The translations under genes and the position numbers were made by a program. Below, piece after piece: positions 27,652 to 36,914 of a stretch of DNA of 64,000 nucleotides (its first letter is position 1; the number at the start of each line of letters is the position of its first letter). Below the pieces are notes generated by a model. It searched no databases, was not told the DNA's origin, and saw nothing but the letters and a program-made list of their open reading frames with translations. This DNA is from Spirosoma sp. Its GTDB lineage: Bacteria; Bacteroidota; Bacteroidia; Cytophagales; Spirosomataceae. The DNA lies in NCBI RefSeq assembly GCF_026391055.1, contig NZ_JAPLET010000029.1:186001-250000 (forward strand). The letters are read 5' to 3'.

Positions 27652-29445
27652 ATGAAAAAAAAGCTACTCCTCTGTTTGGTACTGACCTGTACCGAAACCC
27701 TGATTGCGCTTGCCCAAACGCCGGTCGACTATGTATGGTGGAACCCTGCCAAAGCCGACGTTTCCGCCGTTGAGGGACAGGGCTGGACGGGGAAAGACCT
27801 CCTAAGCCCCTACGACCGCCTGCCTGCCATGGCTGAAAAGAGTGTTCGGAAAGAAGTCTGGAACCTGTCGCGCAGTTCGGCGGGGCTCATGATTCGGTTC
27901 CGGGCTAGTACGGATCAGGTGGTTGTTCGCTATGTGGTGGGTAATAAACAGCAGGCGCTGCCGCATATGCCTGCTACGGGCGTTAGCGGGGTGGATTTAT
28001 ACGCCGGAAACAGCGACGGCGACTGGCTGTGGGCGGCTGGGAAATACACCTTCGGCGACACGATTCAGTACCGGTTCGCTAACCTGGAACCCAACGATAG
28101 TTACAAGAGAGGGCGTGAATATCGGTTGTTTCTGCCCTTGTACAACTCCGTTCAATGGCTGGAAATCGGCGTTCCTAAAGGTGTGACGTTAACACCACTG
28201 CCGGTTCGGCCCGAAAAGCCCGTCGTTATTTACGGCACGTCCATCGCTCAGGGAGCCTGTGCTTCCCGGCCCGGTATGGCCTGGACATCCATTCTGAGCC
28301 GTAAACTGGACCGGCCACTTATTAACCTGGGCTTCTCTGGCAATGGCCGGCTCGAAAAAGAAGTCGTTGATTTGGTAGGACAGGTCGATGCCAGTGTGTA
28401 CGTGCTTGATTGTCTGCCAAACCTGATCGCAACGGTGGGTATCAAGCCTGATGAAATCAAAACCCGGATTCTGGAATCGACGAAAGCGCTGCGGCAAAAA
28501 AGACCCGCTACCCCCATCCTGCTGGTCGATCATGCGGGGTATACCGATGGTAATATCAACCCTATTCGCCAGCAATACTATACGGACGTGAATACACTGA
28601 TGCAGCAGGCGTTTACGCAGTTGAAAGCGGAGGGCGTCAATGGCGTTTACCTACTGCCCAAGTCGCAAATCAACCTGGACATGGATGCGATGGTCGACGG
28701 AACGCACCCGACAGATTTAGGTATGCAGCAATACGCCGATGCTTACGAAAAAAGTCTCCGACTTATTTTAAACGAACCCGTAGGGGACCTGTCGACCATG
28801 AAACCCCGCACCCAATACCGCGACGGGTCGTTCGACTGGGAGATTCGCCACCGCGAGGTGCTGGCCCGCCTGAAAGCCAAACCACCCCGTATTATTTTCA
28901 TGGGCAATTCCATTACGCACTTCTGGGGCGGTGAGCCCAAAGCCTCGCGGGTTAACGGGGGCGATTCCTGGAACAACGTGCTGGAGCCGCTGGGTGCCCA
29001 GAACCTGGGCTACGGCTGGGACCGGGTCGAGAATGTGCTGTGGCGTGTGTATCATGGTGAACTGGACGGCTACAAAGCCGATCAGGTGGTACTGATGATT
29101 GGCACGAATAACCTTCAACTCAACACCGACGCCGAAATCGTGGCCGGACTCAAGTTTCTGATACAGGCTATCAAATCCCGCCAGCCCACCGCCGAGGTAT
29201 TGATGGTAGGTATCTTTCCCCGCCGAAACGGAGAAGCCCGCGTGGCTACGATCAACGACGCCATTGCCCGGATGACGGGTGAGACCAACGCCAGTTTTGC
29301 ACAACCGGGTTCTGTTTTTCTGCAACCCGACGGCAAAATAGACGAATCGCTATTCTCCGACGGCCTCCACCCCAACCCCGAAGGCTATCGGCGTCTGGTT
29401 GGGGCATTGAAGCCGTTTTTGAAAGAGAATGTAAAACGGAAATGA
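27652..29445 (+). CDS. Secreted protein with two SGNH/GDSL hydrolase domains
   Basis: 597 residues with a Sec signal peptide (cleavage near ALAQ). An N-terminal beta domain of the SGNH_hydro_N type (about 25-180) precedes the first SGNH domain, with Ser197 in YGTSIAQG, an asparagine in GFSGNG and Asp349/His352 in DGTHPTD. A second SGNH domain follows, with Ser420 in MGNSITHFW, GTNN at about 484-487 and Asp570/His573 in SDGLHPNPEG. Both catalytic sets look intact. SGNH enzymes deacetylate or de-esterify sugars and lipids, here probably removing acyl groups from glycans in the periplasm or outside. It is a single-gene unit. Confidence 0.9.
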   Translation: MKKKLLLCLVLTCTETLIALAQTPVDYVWWNPAKADVSAVEGQGWTGKDLLSPYDRLPAMAEKSVRKEVWNLSRSSAGLMIRFRASTDQVVVRYVVGNKQQALPHMPATGVSGVDLYAGNSDGDWLWAAGKYTFGDTIQYRFANLEPNDSYKRGREYRLFLPLYNSVQWLEIGVPKGVTLTPLPVRPEKPVVIYGTSIAQGACASRPGMAWTSILSRKLDRPLINLGFSGNGRLEKEVVDLVGQVDASVYVLDCLPNLIATVGIKPDEIKTRILESTKALRQKRPATPILLVDHAGYTDGNINPIRQQYYTDVNTLMQQAFTQLKAEGVNGVYLLPKSQINLDMDAMVDGTHPTDLGMQQYADAYEKSLRLILNEPVGDLSTMKPRTQYRDGSFDWEIRHREVLARLKAKPPRIIFMGNSITHFWGGEPKASRVNGGDSWNNVLEPLGAQNLGYGWDRVENVLWRVYHGELDGYKADQVVLMIGTNNLQLNTDAEIVAGLKFLIQAIKSRQPTAEVLMVGIFPRRNGEARVATINDAIARMTGETNASFAQPGSVFLQPDGKIDESLFSDGLHPNPEGYRRLVGALKPFLKENVKRK

Positions 29446-29501
29446 GTGTAGGCTGGCGCGAACGTAAGCTTGCGCTTTTTCATCTGGCAAGTACATGAGT
29501 G

Positions 29502-29523
29502 CATCAGTTAATGCTGATTTTTT
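29502..29523 (+). terminator. Candidate intrinsic terminator with T-run
   Basis: A short stem ATCAG/CTGAT (29503-29507 with 29514-29518) is followed by six T's ending at 29523, 57-78 bases after the SGNH gene stop. The stem is only 5 bp, so the call is weak, but it is one of the few hairpins here with a proper T-run. Confidence 0.35.
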
Positions 29524-29621
29524 CTCTCAACCGCTCAATCAACGCTCTTCCTAACGAGTAATCTATCTGCGTATATTCCTCCGCATAAGCGAAACGGCTC
29601 GTTTACAATCATCTCTACTGT

Positions 29622-30335
29622 ATGAAACGTCTGATTGTTTTCTTCGTCCTTGGGTTAGGGATGACCTCTATGCTATCTGTCGAGAAAACCCTTTTCAAGA
29701 TCATTGGCGGCAAGTCTGTTTTTGACATAAAAGACAAAAAGGTCTTTCTGTTCACGTCCGGATTTATGGTCGACGCAGATGGGGCACCCAAAGCCTATCA
29801 CACAGACAGCAAAAAAGCTTTGGATTTTCTGGGTAATGCCGGAAAGCCCGGTAACTGGTGGGCGCTGGTGACGGATACCCGAAAAAAGACCGGAACTCCC
29901 ATTGTGCAGGCGCAAACCGATCCGGCTCCCGGTTTTTTCGTGTCTACAACGGCATTGATAGATCCATCCAAAAGTGTTAGTGACCCCAAACGCTACGTCA
30001 ATTCGGAAACCATCCCCTACATTGCCCTGCCGGGTAAATTCTCAGTCGATTTCAAATTGGGAGATATTGCGTGTGTTGTCAACACAAAAAACAAGAAGAT
30101 GTGTTTTGCTATTTTTGCCGATATAGGTCCGGCTGATAAAATTGGTGAAGGCTCGATCTTTCTGGCCGAACAGCTTGGCCTGAATAGCAGTCCCAAAAAC
30201 GGCGGAACCAGTTCGGGAATCACGTATATACTCCTCAAAAAATCCGGGCAGCAGTCAGTGCTGACCAACGCACAAATCCAGACGATTGGTAAATCAATGC
30301 TTTCAATGACTGATATTAATGAGTTAAGCAAGTAA
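29622..30335 (+). CDS. Secreted GH75-like chitosanase domain protein
   Basis: 237 residues with a Sec signal peptide (about 1-19). The sequence follows the pattern I associate with GH75 (fungal-type) chitosanases: FMVDADGAPKAYH, SETIPYIALPG, and FADIGPADKIGEGSIFLAEQLG, where Asp167 and Glu176 are candidate catalytic acids. Known members cleave chitosan. If correct it would release glucosamine oligomers outside the cell, in line with the GH20 hexosaminidase nearby. The assignment is from motif memory, not alignment, and a non-catalytic relative is possible. Confidence 0.55.
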   Translation: MKRLIVFFVLGLGMTSMLSVEKTLFKIIGGKSVFDIKDKKVFLFTSGFMVDADGAPKAYHTDSKKALDFLGNAGKPGNWWALVTDTRKKTGTPIVQAQTDPAPGFFVSTTALIDPSKSVSDPKRYVNSETIPYIALPGKFSVDFKLGDIACVVNTKNKKMCFAIFADIGPADKIGEGSIFLAEQLGLNSSPKNGGTSSGITYILLKKSGQQSVLTNAQIQTIGKSMLSMTDINELSK

Positions 30336-30368
30336 AGGCTTTCCGTCACGAGTCAGTGAATATTGATT

Positions 30369-30412
30369 GCATAGCGACTTGCATGTGCAAATACCCGCGC
30401 CAGTCGCTATGC
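30369..30412. terminator. 11-bp inverted repeat between GH75-like and unknown gene
   Basis: GCATAGCGACT (30369-30379) and its complement (30402-30412) flank a 22-base loop, 34 bases after the GH75-like stop codon and 27 bases before the next ATG. Confidence 0.45.
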
Positions 30413-30438
30413 CTAATCGCATATAAACTCCTTACTCA

Positions 30439-31182
30439 ATGTTCAGATTTAATGCCGATAAGTATGACTTCTGGCCTATTTATGAGGCCATAAAACGATT
30501 TTACCCCATCGGAATACGGGGAATTAACTTGGATGGAGATAATCAGATGTTTTTATCCTATCCAGGCTTAAAAGAGCTGGGAGCGATTGTCGTTGATAAC
30601 ATACATAATGAAACGCATTTCACGGAGCGGTGGAGCAACTTTACTCAGGAGATACAGGATGAAACGGGTAAAGAAGTCGTCGAAACAACCTACGGCCAGG
30701 CACCCTCATTCAGCTCATTCGTTCTTCTCGAAAAAACGTCATTAGGCAACCTCACCCGGACAAAGGAAATCCATTTTTTTGTTAGCCTCGTCGGACCTTT
30801 TTACACCGTTATCGGGCGAGATGCCAGCGCTGTGCTACTCGATGGAAGGTATCAATATGGAGGAGTAAATTATTTGGTCGTTTCCCCCGAAAATGAATTT
30901 GCTGATGTCTTCAAACTTTTATGCGATAAAATAGAAGACCGATTTAAAGATTATCGGTTTGTACCAGTCAACATTTGTGTACAAACCATAACCGGTTTAT
31001 CCGTCCGCTATTCCGACGAAAAGCTGGAAGCCATTTTCCACGCCTTATTCAATAACAGCCTTAATCTGACCGCCCACAGCAGGCTGGGAGATGACTATTA
31101 TAAATCCGCTGACTGGATTAAAGAAGGCCGGGAGGGATTGGATGGCGGTTGGGTAATCATGCCGCCATTGGGTAGTAACTAA
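30439..31182 (+). CDS. Hypothetical cytoplasmic protein
   Basis: 247 residues, no signal peptide, no membrane segment. The sequence opens MFRFNADKYDFWPIYEAIKR and has an acidic, aromatic-rich composition with a central beta-like region (IHFFVSLVGPFYTVIGRD). I recognise no family or catalytic motif. Proteins with this look occur as single orphan genes, some of them toxin immunity proteins, but nothing nearby suggests a toxin. Its base composition is more AT-rich than the neighbouring genes, which may point to later acquisition. It converges with the GH20 gene. Confidence 0.65.
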   Translation: MFRFNADKYDFWPIYEAIKRFYPIGIRGINLDGDNQMFLSYPGLKELGAIVVDNIHNETHFTERWSNFTQEIQDETGKEVVETTYGQAPSFSSFVLLEKTSLGNLTRTKEIHFFVSLVGPFYTVIGRDASAVLLDGRYQYGGVNYLVVSPENEFADVFKLLCDKIEDRFKDYRFVPVNICVQTITGLSVRYSDEKLEAIFHALFNNSLNLTAHSRLGDDYYKSADWIKEGREGLDGGWVIMPPLGSN

Positions 31183-31215
31183 CTATAGTGACCGACCCGC
31201 GCCAGTTTACTCATG

Positions 31216-33033
31216 TTACTGAACCTTCTTCTCCACTTTAGGCATCATCACCTCCACTATTTTTCCAATGGGTTTTCCGTTGCGGTAAGCAATTATTTTT
31301 ACTCGCTCGGCCCCTTTGGGCATCTGGAAGGGTTGGGTATACAAAGGAAAATGATCGTCGGGAACGGTGTTATCTACTGAATAATAGAGGTAGGTATCAG
31401 GGAGTTCGTGGCCTAGCGTAACTTCCATCATACCCATCGGGTGCTTTTTCAGCGTGACAATGGGGTTGTACACACTGAGGGCATAATTTACATCCTGCGC
31501 GTCGAATCGCTTGAAATGAGCTTCTACCCGTTTCATGAAGTCCGGCCAGTTCCGTTTTTCTTTCGGCGACCAAAGCACCTCAGCGATGGCAAAGGCCCGT
31601 GGCCATGTCATGTATTCAGCATGGCGATTGTTGGGTACGGATTCCGTCCAGAGGTTGCCCTGCCCACCCAGAATCAGGTCGGCGCGTACACTGTCGGGGA
31701 CCGGTTCGAATGAATAGGAAGTGCTCAGCCGGGCCATGCTGTAGGTGCTAGGTTCGGCGGAGGGTTCGCCCTGGTAAAGATCGAGGTAACAGAACTGAGC
31801 GGGCGTCATAATAACGGGATGACCCTGTTTGGCGGCTTCAATCCCGCCTTTCATACCTCGCCAACTCATGACGGTAGCGTTTGGCGCAAGGCCGCCTTCC
31901 AATATCTCGTCCCAGCCAATGAGTTTTTTGCCTTTCGACTGCACAATCTTCTCTACCCGCCGGATGAAGTAGCTTTGCAGTTCCTCTACCGATTTAAGAT
32001 TATTGACCGTCATGGTTGTCTTGCACTCTTCGCAGGTAGCCCAGAACCCTTTATAGGCTTCGTCGCCCCCAATGTGGATGTAAGGCCCCGGAAATAGTTG
32101 GGCAATTTCCGTCAGGACCTTGTCGATAAACAGGTACGTACCGTAGTTGCACGGGTTCAGGGTATTGTCTTCCAGTTTGTAAAACTTACCATTGGTCGGT
32201 ATAAGCACCTGTTTTTTACCACAGGTAAGGGCTGGATAAGCCGCAATCGCCGACATCATATGCCCCGGCATGTCAATTTCGGGCACAATGGTAATGTTAC
32301 GCTGCTGGGCATACTGAACGACTTCACGGATATCGTCCTGTGTGTAAAACCCGCCGTACGACGGCACTTCGCCCGGCTGAGGATTTTCAATCTCGTTCCA
32401 GCTTCCCGTTCTTGGTACACGCCACGCGCCTATTTCAGTTAATTTCGGCAAGCTATTGATCTGGATTCGCCAGCCCTGATCGTCGGTCAGATGCCAGTGA
32501 AACACATTGAATTTATACTGCGCCATCTGGTCGATGTACCGCTTCACGAACTGCTTGTCGAAGAAATGGCGGCTCACATCGAGCATCAGCCCCCGCCAGC
32601 CAAAGCGGGGCTGATCGCGGATGTGCAGGGCTGGTATCGACTGGCCGCGAACTGTTTTCACAACGGGCATCAGTTGCCGCATGGTTTGCAGTCCATAAAA
32701 CAGTCCGGCCGCTTGGGGAGCCGTCAGCGTAACACCAGTTGGTGTAACCACCAGGTCATAGCCTTCCGGCCCAACACCCGCAATGGGCGCCAGCCGAACT
32801 GTAATGGCTCTGGTCAATTTCGGAGCATCGGAGGCCGGGATACCAGGGAGATTATCCATCACCATCCGACGCACATCGGCCACGGGGGTGAGAATGGCTA
32901 ATCGAGTTTGGGCGGTTATCGCGAAGGTTCCGGTACCGGGTTCGAGCGTTTGGGGAGCCGGAATTAGCGCCGGAATCGGCATTTGGGCCGAAGCGTTGAA
33001 AGCCAGCAAAAGCAACGCAAGGAGTTTGTACAT
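31216..33033 (-). CDS. GH20 beta-N-acetylhexosaminidase
   Basis: 605 residues with a Sec signal peptide (cleavage near ASAQ). An N-terminal GH20b-like domain (about 20-138) precedes the TIM barrel (about 140-500). The catalytic pair Asp324-Glu325 lies in HIGGDEAYKGFW, and the substrate-binding RGLMLDVSRHF (from Arg147), FHWHLTDDQGWR and PEIDMPGHM motifs are intact. It removes terminal N-acetylhexosamine from chitin fragments, glycoproteins or other glycans, by substrate-assisted catalysis, in the periplasm or outside. It ends the minus-strand set with two FAD oxidoreductases upstream. Confidence 0.96.
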   Translation of the reverse strand: MYKLLALLLLAFNASAQMPIPALIPAPQTLEPGTGTFAITAQTRLAILTPVADVRRMVMDNLPGIPASDAPKLTRAITVRLAPIAGVGPEGYDLVVTPTGVTLTAPQAAGLFYGLQTMRQLMPVVKTVRGQSIPALHIRDQPRFGWRGLMLDVSRHFFDKQFVKRYIDQMAQYKFNVFHWHLTDDQGWRIQINSLPKLTEIGAWRVPRTGSWNEIENPQPGEVPSYGGFYTQDDIREVVQYAQQRNITIVPEIDMPGHMMSAIAAYPALTCGKKQVLIPTNGKFYKLEDNTLNPCNYGTYLFIDKVLTEIAQLFPGPYIHIGGDEAYKGFWATCEECKTTMTVNNLKSVEELQSYFIRRVEKIVQSKGKKLIGWDEILEGGLAPNATVMSWRGMKGGIEAAKQGHPVIMTPAQFCYLDLYQGEPSAEPSTYSMARLSTSYSFEPVPDSVRADLILGGQGNLWTESVPNNRHAEYMTWPRAFAIAEVLWSPKEKRNWPDFMKRVEAHFKRFDAQDVNYALSVYNPIVTLKKHPMGMMEVTLGHELPDTYLYYSVDNTVPDDHFPLYTQPFQMPKGAERVKIIAYRNGKPIGKIVEVMMPKVEKKVQ

Positions 33034-33112
33034 GTGGGTTCAGACGGTTTACGGTCGTTAGATAGGCAAATGGCTGCAAGGTTTAGGTGGGTATCAAGGT
33101 GTAGGTTTGTAT

Positions 33113-33157
33113 GTATCAAACAGCAGGCCGAGTGGCCGGTGCCATGCTGTTTGGTAC
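33113..33157. terminator. Inverted repeat between FAD oxidoreductase and GH20 genes
   Basis: GTATCAAACAGCA (33113-33125) pairs with TGCTGTTTGGTAC (33145-33157) at 12 of 13 positions, with a small GGCC/GGCC stem inside the loop. It lies just after the FAD oxidoreductase stop codon. A 15-base word of the right arm (33146-33160) recurs exactly at 46754-46768. Confidence 0.5.
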
Positions 33158-33168
33158 ACAACACACAA

Positions 33169-34893
33169 TCACCCCTTGGGCCAATTCGTTTCGATGCCCT
33201 GCGAACGAATTAACTTCTGGAAGTCACCCAAAAGTTGTCCTTTTTCCCGAACCGAGCGGGGAATTACTTTTTTGTCGAGGGAATAGGCAACCAGCATGCC
33301 TACCGCTTCGCCAATGCTCCATTCGACGGGGTGCAGCCGGTAACAGCCGTTGGTGATGTGCGTGGTGCCGATATTTTTGTTGGCGGGTAACAGGTTTTCC
33401 ATGCGTTTGGGTAACAGCGCCCCCAATGGAATCTGAAACGGCATGGAGCTAAAGTCAATATAATTGTTGCCGCCGGTGCTGGGATGGAGGTCGATATGGT
33501 AGTAGCCCACGCCTACGCTATCTGGAAAATCGGCTGAGGTATTGCCCTCTTTTTTGCCCGTGATCATCGCTCGATTTTCGGCTCCCACATGCTCTTCGAG
33601 AACGGTAAATACCGCTTTGATTCGGCGGGATTCTCGAACGTATGGGTATTTGGCCAGCCCGTCTTCTGTACCCATCATATCTGGCCGAAACCGGATGCCC
33701 GGCCAGCCCTGTCCGCCGTCGGGGCGGGGCACTTCGGTCTGGAGCCAGTAAAGCAACGATAGACTCAGTTGCTTGGCCTGCTCAACGTATTTTTTGAAAT
33801 CTTTCGCGCTGGCTCCAATCAGGTTTCCGGCGCTGTAATCGTTTTGCGGCCAGTTCACGCCCGACACATCGCCAGCATACGTTCCGGGTTTGAAATTCGC
33901 TTTGCTGATTACCCGACGGTAATTCCAGAGGTTGAGTTTATCGCCAGTGGCAATGCCTTCGGGGTGAAAGCCAAGCTGTTTGGGCTCTAGTGTTTTCGGG
34001 TTTGAATATGACAGGTCGAGCAACTTCCCCGACCAGGCGGGTGTAACCTTAGGCGAGTAGTTTCGCCAAAAAGCGTAGTCTTTAGGTTTGTCGATAACGT
34101 GGTTTGCACCCGCTATGTAATCCATCGCAAAGCAGACCGTAAACGCCTGACAGTTGTTGGGGTCGGCTTTTTCGGGGGCGTGTAGTTCGCGGGTTTCGGA
34201 GCGGGCTTCGGCTCCCGTAACGAACTCGGTTCCGGTGAGGGGCAGCAGGTCGCCGAGTTCGGTGGCGTCGACGAAATAAGGGGCAGTAAGAACCGTTTCT
34301 TTCCCCGTGCGCTGGCTGACAGCTTTAAGCGCACGGACCTTATCGCCCTGAACGTCGGCTCCGGTGATCTTGTGTTCGAGCAGCAGCGTCAACTGACCGG
34401 AACTCTGGTACGGGGCCATCAGCTGCTGCAGGACCGCTAGTGCCACCTTCGGCTCATGACACAGGCGCGACACGGCTCCATCACCCGGATTCAGGAACTT
34501 ACTGGCTTTTGCGGCATCCGTCAGCGGATAGTGCTGCTTGTAATAGTTCCGAATAGCCGTGCGCAGGTCGCGGTAAAGCTGGGTAGCACCGTGGGTTTCT
34601 ATCCACTGGTGTTCATCGGGTGGCACGCCCTGCTGAGTCATCTGCCCGCCAATCCAGTCGGTTTCTTCGGTCATAATGACCGTCAGCCGGTTGCGTAAAG
34701 CGGCCAGAGCAGCCGCACAGCCGCCCAGTCCACCACCGGCAATGACGAGATCGGCGGCTCGCTCGGCCTGCCCGAGCCGGTTCAGCAACCCACTGGCCTG
34801 AGCGTGTGATTCTCCCGAAAAGGTGAGCAGTGGAGCGGTTAACACGGCTCCACTGCTCACCGTCGCTTGTTCTAAAAAATTACGTCGATTCAT
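33169..34893 (-). CDS. Exported FAD-dependent oxidoreductase (FAD_oxidored type)
   Basis: 574 residues. The N-terminus MNRRNFLEQATVSSGAVLTA is a Tat-type signal, as expected for an enzyme that folds around FAD before export. The Rossmann dinucleotide motif is VIAGGGLGGCAAALAA (about 50-65), followed by DWIGGQMTQQGVP. The whole matches the PF12831 family, often called xanthan-lyase-like or FAD_oxidored, whose members sit in polysaccharide loci and whose reactions are mostly unknown. A related enzyme is encoded directly upstream. The start codon is supported by the Tat motif. Confidence 0.88.
   Translation of the reverse strand: MNRRNFLEQATVSSGAVLTAPLLTFSGESHAQASGLLNRLGQAERAADLVIAGGGLGGCAAALAALRNRLTVIMTEETDWIGGQMTQQGVPPDEHQWIETHGATQLYRDLRTAIRNYYKQHYPLTDAAKASKFLNPGDGAVSRLCHEPKVALAVLQQLMAPYQSSGQLTLLLEHKITGADVQGDKVRALKAVSQRTGKETVLTAPYFVDATELGDLLPLTGTEFVTGAEARSETRELHAPEKADPNNCQAFTVCFAMDYIAGANHVIDKPKDYAFWRNYSPKVTPAWSGKLLDLSYSNPKTLEPKQLGFHPEGIATGDKLNLWNYRRVISKANFKPGTYAGDVSGVNWPQNDYSAGNLIGASAKDFKKYVEQAKQLSLSLLYWLQTEVPRPDGGQGWPGIRFRPDMMGTEDGLAKYPYVRESRRIKAVFTVLEEHVGAENRAMITGKKEGNTSADFPDSVGVGYYHIDLHPSTGGNNYIDFSSMPFQIPLGALLPKRMENLLPANKNIGTTHITNGCYRLHPVEWSIGEAVGMLVAYSLDKKVIPRSVREKGQLLGDFQKLIRSQGIETNWPKG
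34822..34861. other. Perfect 15-bp hairpin inside the signal-peptide codons
   Basis: GGTGAGCAGTGGAGC (34822-34836) and its exact complement (34847-34861) form a stem with a 10-base loop within codons about 11-24 of the Tat-exported FAD oxidoreductase. It lies about 30 bases after the start codon and could slow early translation. Confidence 0.5.
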
Positions 34894-34903
34894 GTGTATG
34901 TAC

Positions 34904-34948
34904 TGTACAATGGAAAACCTTCGCGCGGGCGGTCCCGTCCGTTGTACA
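34904..34948. terminator. 10-bp inverted repeat between the two FAD oxidoreductase genes
   Basis: TGTACAATGG (34904-34913) pairs with CCGTTGTACA (34939-34948) with one G-U type mismatch, 25-base loop. It fills most of the 60-base spacer after the upstream gene's stop codon. Confidence 0.4.
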
Positions 34949-34953
34949 TAAAG

Positions 34954-36681
34954 TCAATTTGCTGCATTCAGCGTTAACCGCTGTTTATCATTTAACAACA
35001 CTTTGCTCAACGTTTCGTAGGGCAACCGTTGCGGACTTACCTTGTTGTCGATACTCAGCACAGCCGCCGTGGCTGCCGACTGACCCAGAATCATGAACAC
35101 GGGTTCCATCCGGATAGAGCCATAGGCGATGTGCGAGCTGGAGACACAAACCGGCACCAGCAGGTTGTTACATTCTGTTTCTTTGGGTAAAATCGACCCG
35201 TAGGCAATCGAATAGGGTTTGTCGGGATGCACGCCAATGTCGCCTTCGTTCTGCACGAAACCGTCGGGCTTAACGTACCGCTGGGCATTGTGGGCATCCA
35301 GCGAGTAGGAGCCCATGCCAATGGGTTGCGGCACGGTTGTTTTCCCGAGCGCGTCGGCTTCTTTCATGACAAAGACACCCAGCATACGTCGAGCTTCGCG
35401 AATATAGAGTTGATGCGGCCAGTTGCCGTTATCGGTGAACTCATCTTTCGCCAGGCCCCACTGCTGCATGGCCTGATGAACATCGGCCGGTACGCGCGGG
35501 TCATTGGATAGAAAATACATCAGGCCTTTCTGATACAGTTCGTGGTCCTTAATGATTTGCTTCCGGCGGGCGTAGGTCGCTTCAGGATAATCATAATTTT
35601 TGCCAATGTAATCGGTGCTGAACGGGCCGTGGTTGTTGGTGTCCGTTTTGCGGTTGGGGATAGGATCGTACTTATCGAAGGTTTCGCGCCAGCCAGCCGC
35701 AAATACCCGCGCCAGTAGTTCATAACGATCGGGGTTATACCCTTCTGGTTTCGGAAAGGGCACCCGGTTGTCGGGGTGGTTACTCAGGCACATCCGGAAG
35801 CAGTAGGTCTGGACTTTATTGTCGCCCGTACCGTTCTCACCGGGTTGTTCGGCCGATACTTCGGGGAGAAGTCCGCTGGCCGGATCGCCCGGTATTTTGT
35901 ACGGACTGATGTTGGTTTTGAAGTGGTGTCCGTGCTGGAAAACGCCTTTCTGCACGCCATTCCATTTTTCGCCATAAACACTGTTAGCTTCGCGGCCCAC
36001 ATGGTACTTCACACCGGCAGCGGCCATCAGATCACCTTCGTACGTGACGTCGATGAACATTTTGCCCTGATACACAGCTCCGCTCATCGTCCGGAACGAA
36101 CGAATACTGCTCCCTTGTTTGGTTACGCCTTTGGCCGAGCGGTCGAGCCATTCATCGCGGTAAATGGTTAGTTTATATTCTTTTGCGAAATCTTCGAAGA
36201 CCTGTTCGGCGGCATGGGGTTCAAAAATCCACATGGTCCGGCTGTTGCCGTCAATGGCGGGGGTGCCCTGGCCTTTGTTGCCGTACTCGTCGGGCTTTTG
36301 CCATTTCCAGGATTCTTTTTTCTGATAGTGCTGGTATAGTCGCTGATAAAACTCGCGTGATAGGCCGCCAATGACTTCTTTGTTGCCGGTATCGGTAAAG
36401 CCTAACCCACCCGACGACAGGCCACCCAGGTGTGTATCCGGCGAAACGATGATGACCGATTTGCCCATTTTCTTTACCTGAACAGCCGCCGTAACAGCCG
36501 CCGACGTGCCGCCGTAAATAATCACATCGGCCTGCCGAACCACGGCTCCAGGTTTGCCAACGGGGGGCACGAAGGCGATAAAAATCGGAAGAAAAAGCAC
36601 GGCCGAAAGCCAGTTGGAGCGGGGTGAACGCCTGGCTAACGTACTGGTCAGTCGGGGCATCAAAGTTTCGAAAATGTTCAT
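34954..36681 (-). CDS. Exported FAD-dependent oxidoreductase (FAD_oxidored type)
   Basis: 575 residues. A long N-terminus ends in a hydrophobic segment (about 24-40, LSAVLFLPIFIAFVPPV) that is probably a signal peptide or anchor. The FAD-binding motif is VIIYGGTSAAVTAAVQVKK (about 53-71), followed by HLGGLSSGGLGFTD and EPHAAEQVFEDFAKE. It is a PF12831-type enzyme with only distant resemblance to the one downstream (33169-34893). The ATG at 36681 is the longest start; a downstream start at Met8 is also possible. It opens the three-gene set with FAD oxidoreductase and GH20. Reaction unknown. Confidence 0.86.
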   Translation of the reverse strand: MNIFETLMPRLTSTLARRSPRSNWLSAVLFLPIFIAFVPPVGKPGAVVRQADVIIYGGTSAAVTAAVQVKKMGKSVIIVSPDTHLGGLSSGGLGFTDTGNKEVIGGLSREFYQRLYQHYQKKESWKWQKPDEYGNKGQGTPAIDGNSRTMWIFEPHAAEQVFEDFAKEYKLTIYRDEWLDRSAKGVTKQGSSIRSFRTMSGAVYQGKMFIDVTYEGDLMAAAGVKYHVGREANSVYGEKWNGVQKGVFQHGHHFKTNISPYKIPGDPASGLLPEVSAEQPGENGTGDNKVQTYCFRMCLSNHPDNRVPFPKPEGYNPDRYELLARVFAAGWRETFDKYDPIPNRKTDTNNHGPFSTDYIGKNYDYPEATYARRKQIIKDHELYQKGLMYFLSNDPRVPADVHQAMQQWGLAKDEFTDNGNWPHQLYIREARRMLGVFVMKEADALGKTTVPQPIGMGSYSLDAHNAQRYVKPDGFVQNEGDIGVHPDKPYSIAYGSILPKETECNNLLVPVCVSSSHIAYGSIRMEPVFMILGQSAATAAVLSIDNKVSPQRLPYETLSKVLLNDKQRLTLNAAN

Positions 36682-36914
36682 GAGGAATCAGGTAATAACG
36701 CGGATTTGATTAAATCCTGAGCGGAATAAGTTGAGCCGGGGGCAACGTGCTTCGATGCGCCCTCATCCGATAAAGAACCATCCCGAACAGGTTTACTTGA
36801 TTACTGCACACAAACCAGCAGACATAGAATACATTTCGTAAAATCAATCTGTCTGTTTGCCTGGCAGACACTGAAAACGACTATAGCAGTTGGTAGGGAC
36901 TTTATGCACAGTTC

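Noticed and set aside
33169-36681. Two FAD oxidoreductases as a tandem duplicate pair
   Set aside because: Beyond the shared FAD-binding layout they have little similarity and different export signals, so they are separate family members and not a recent copy.
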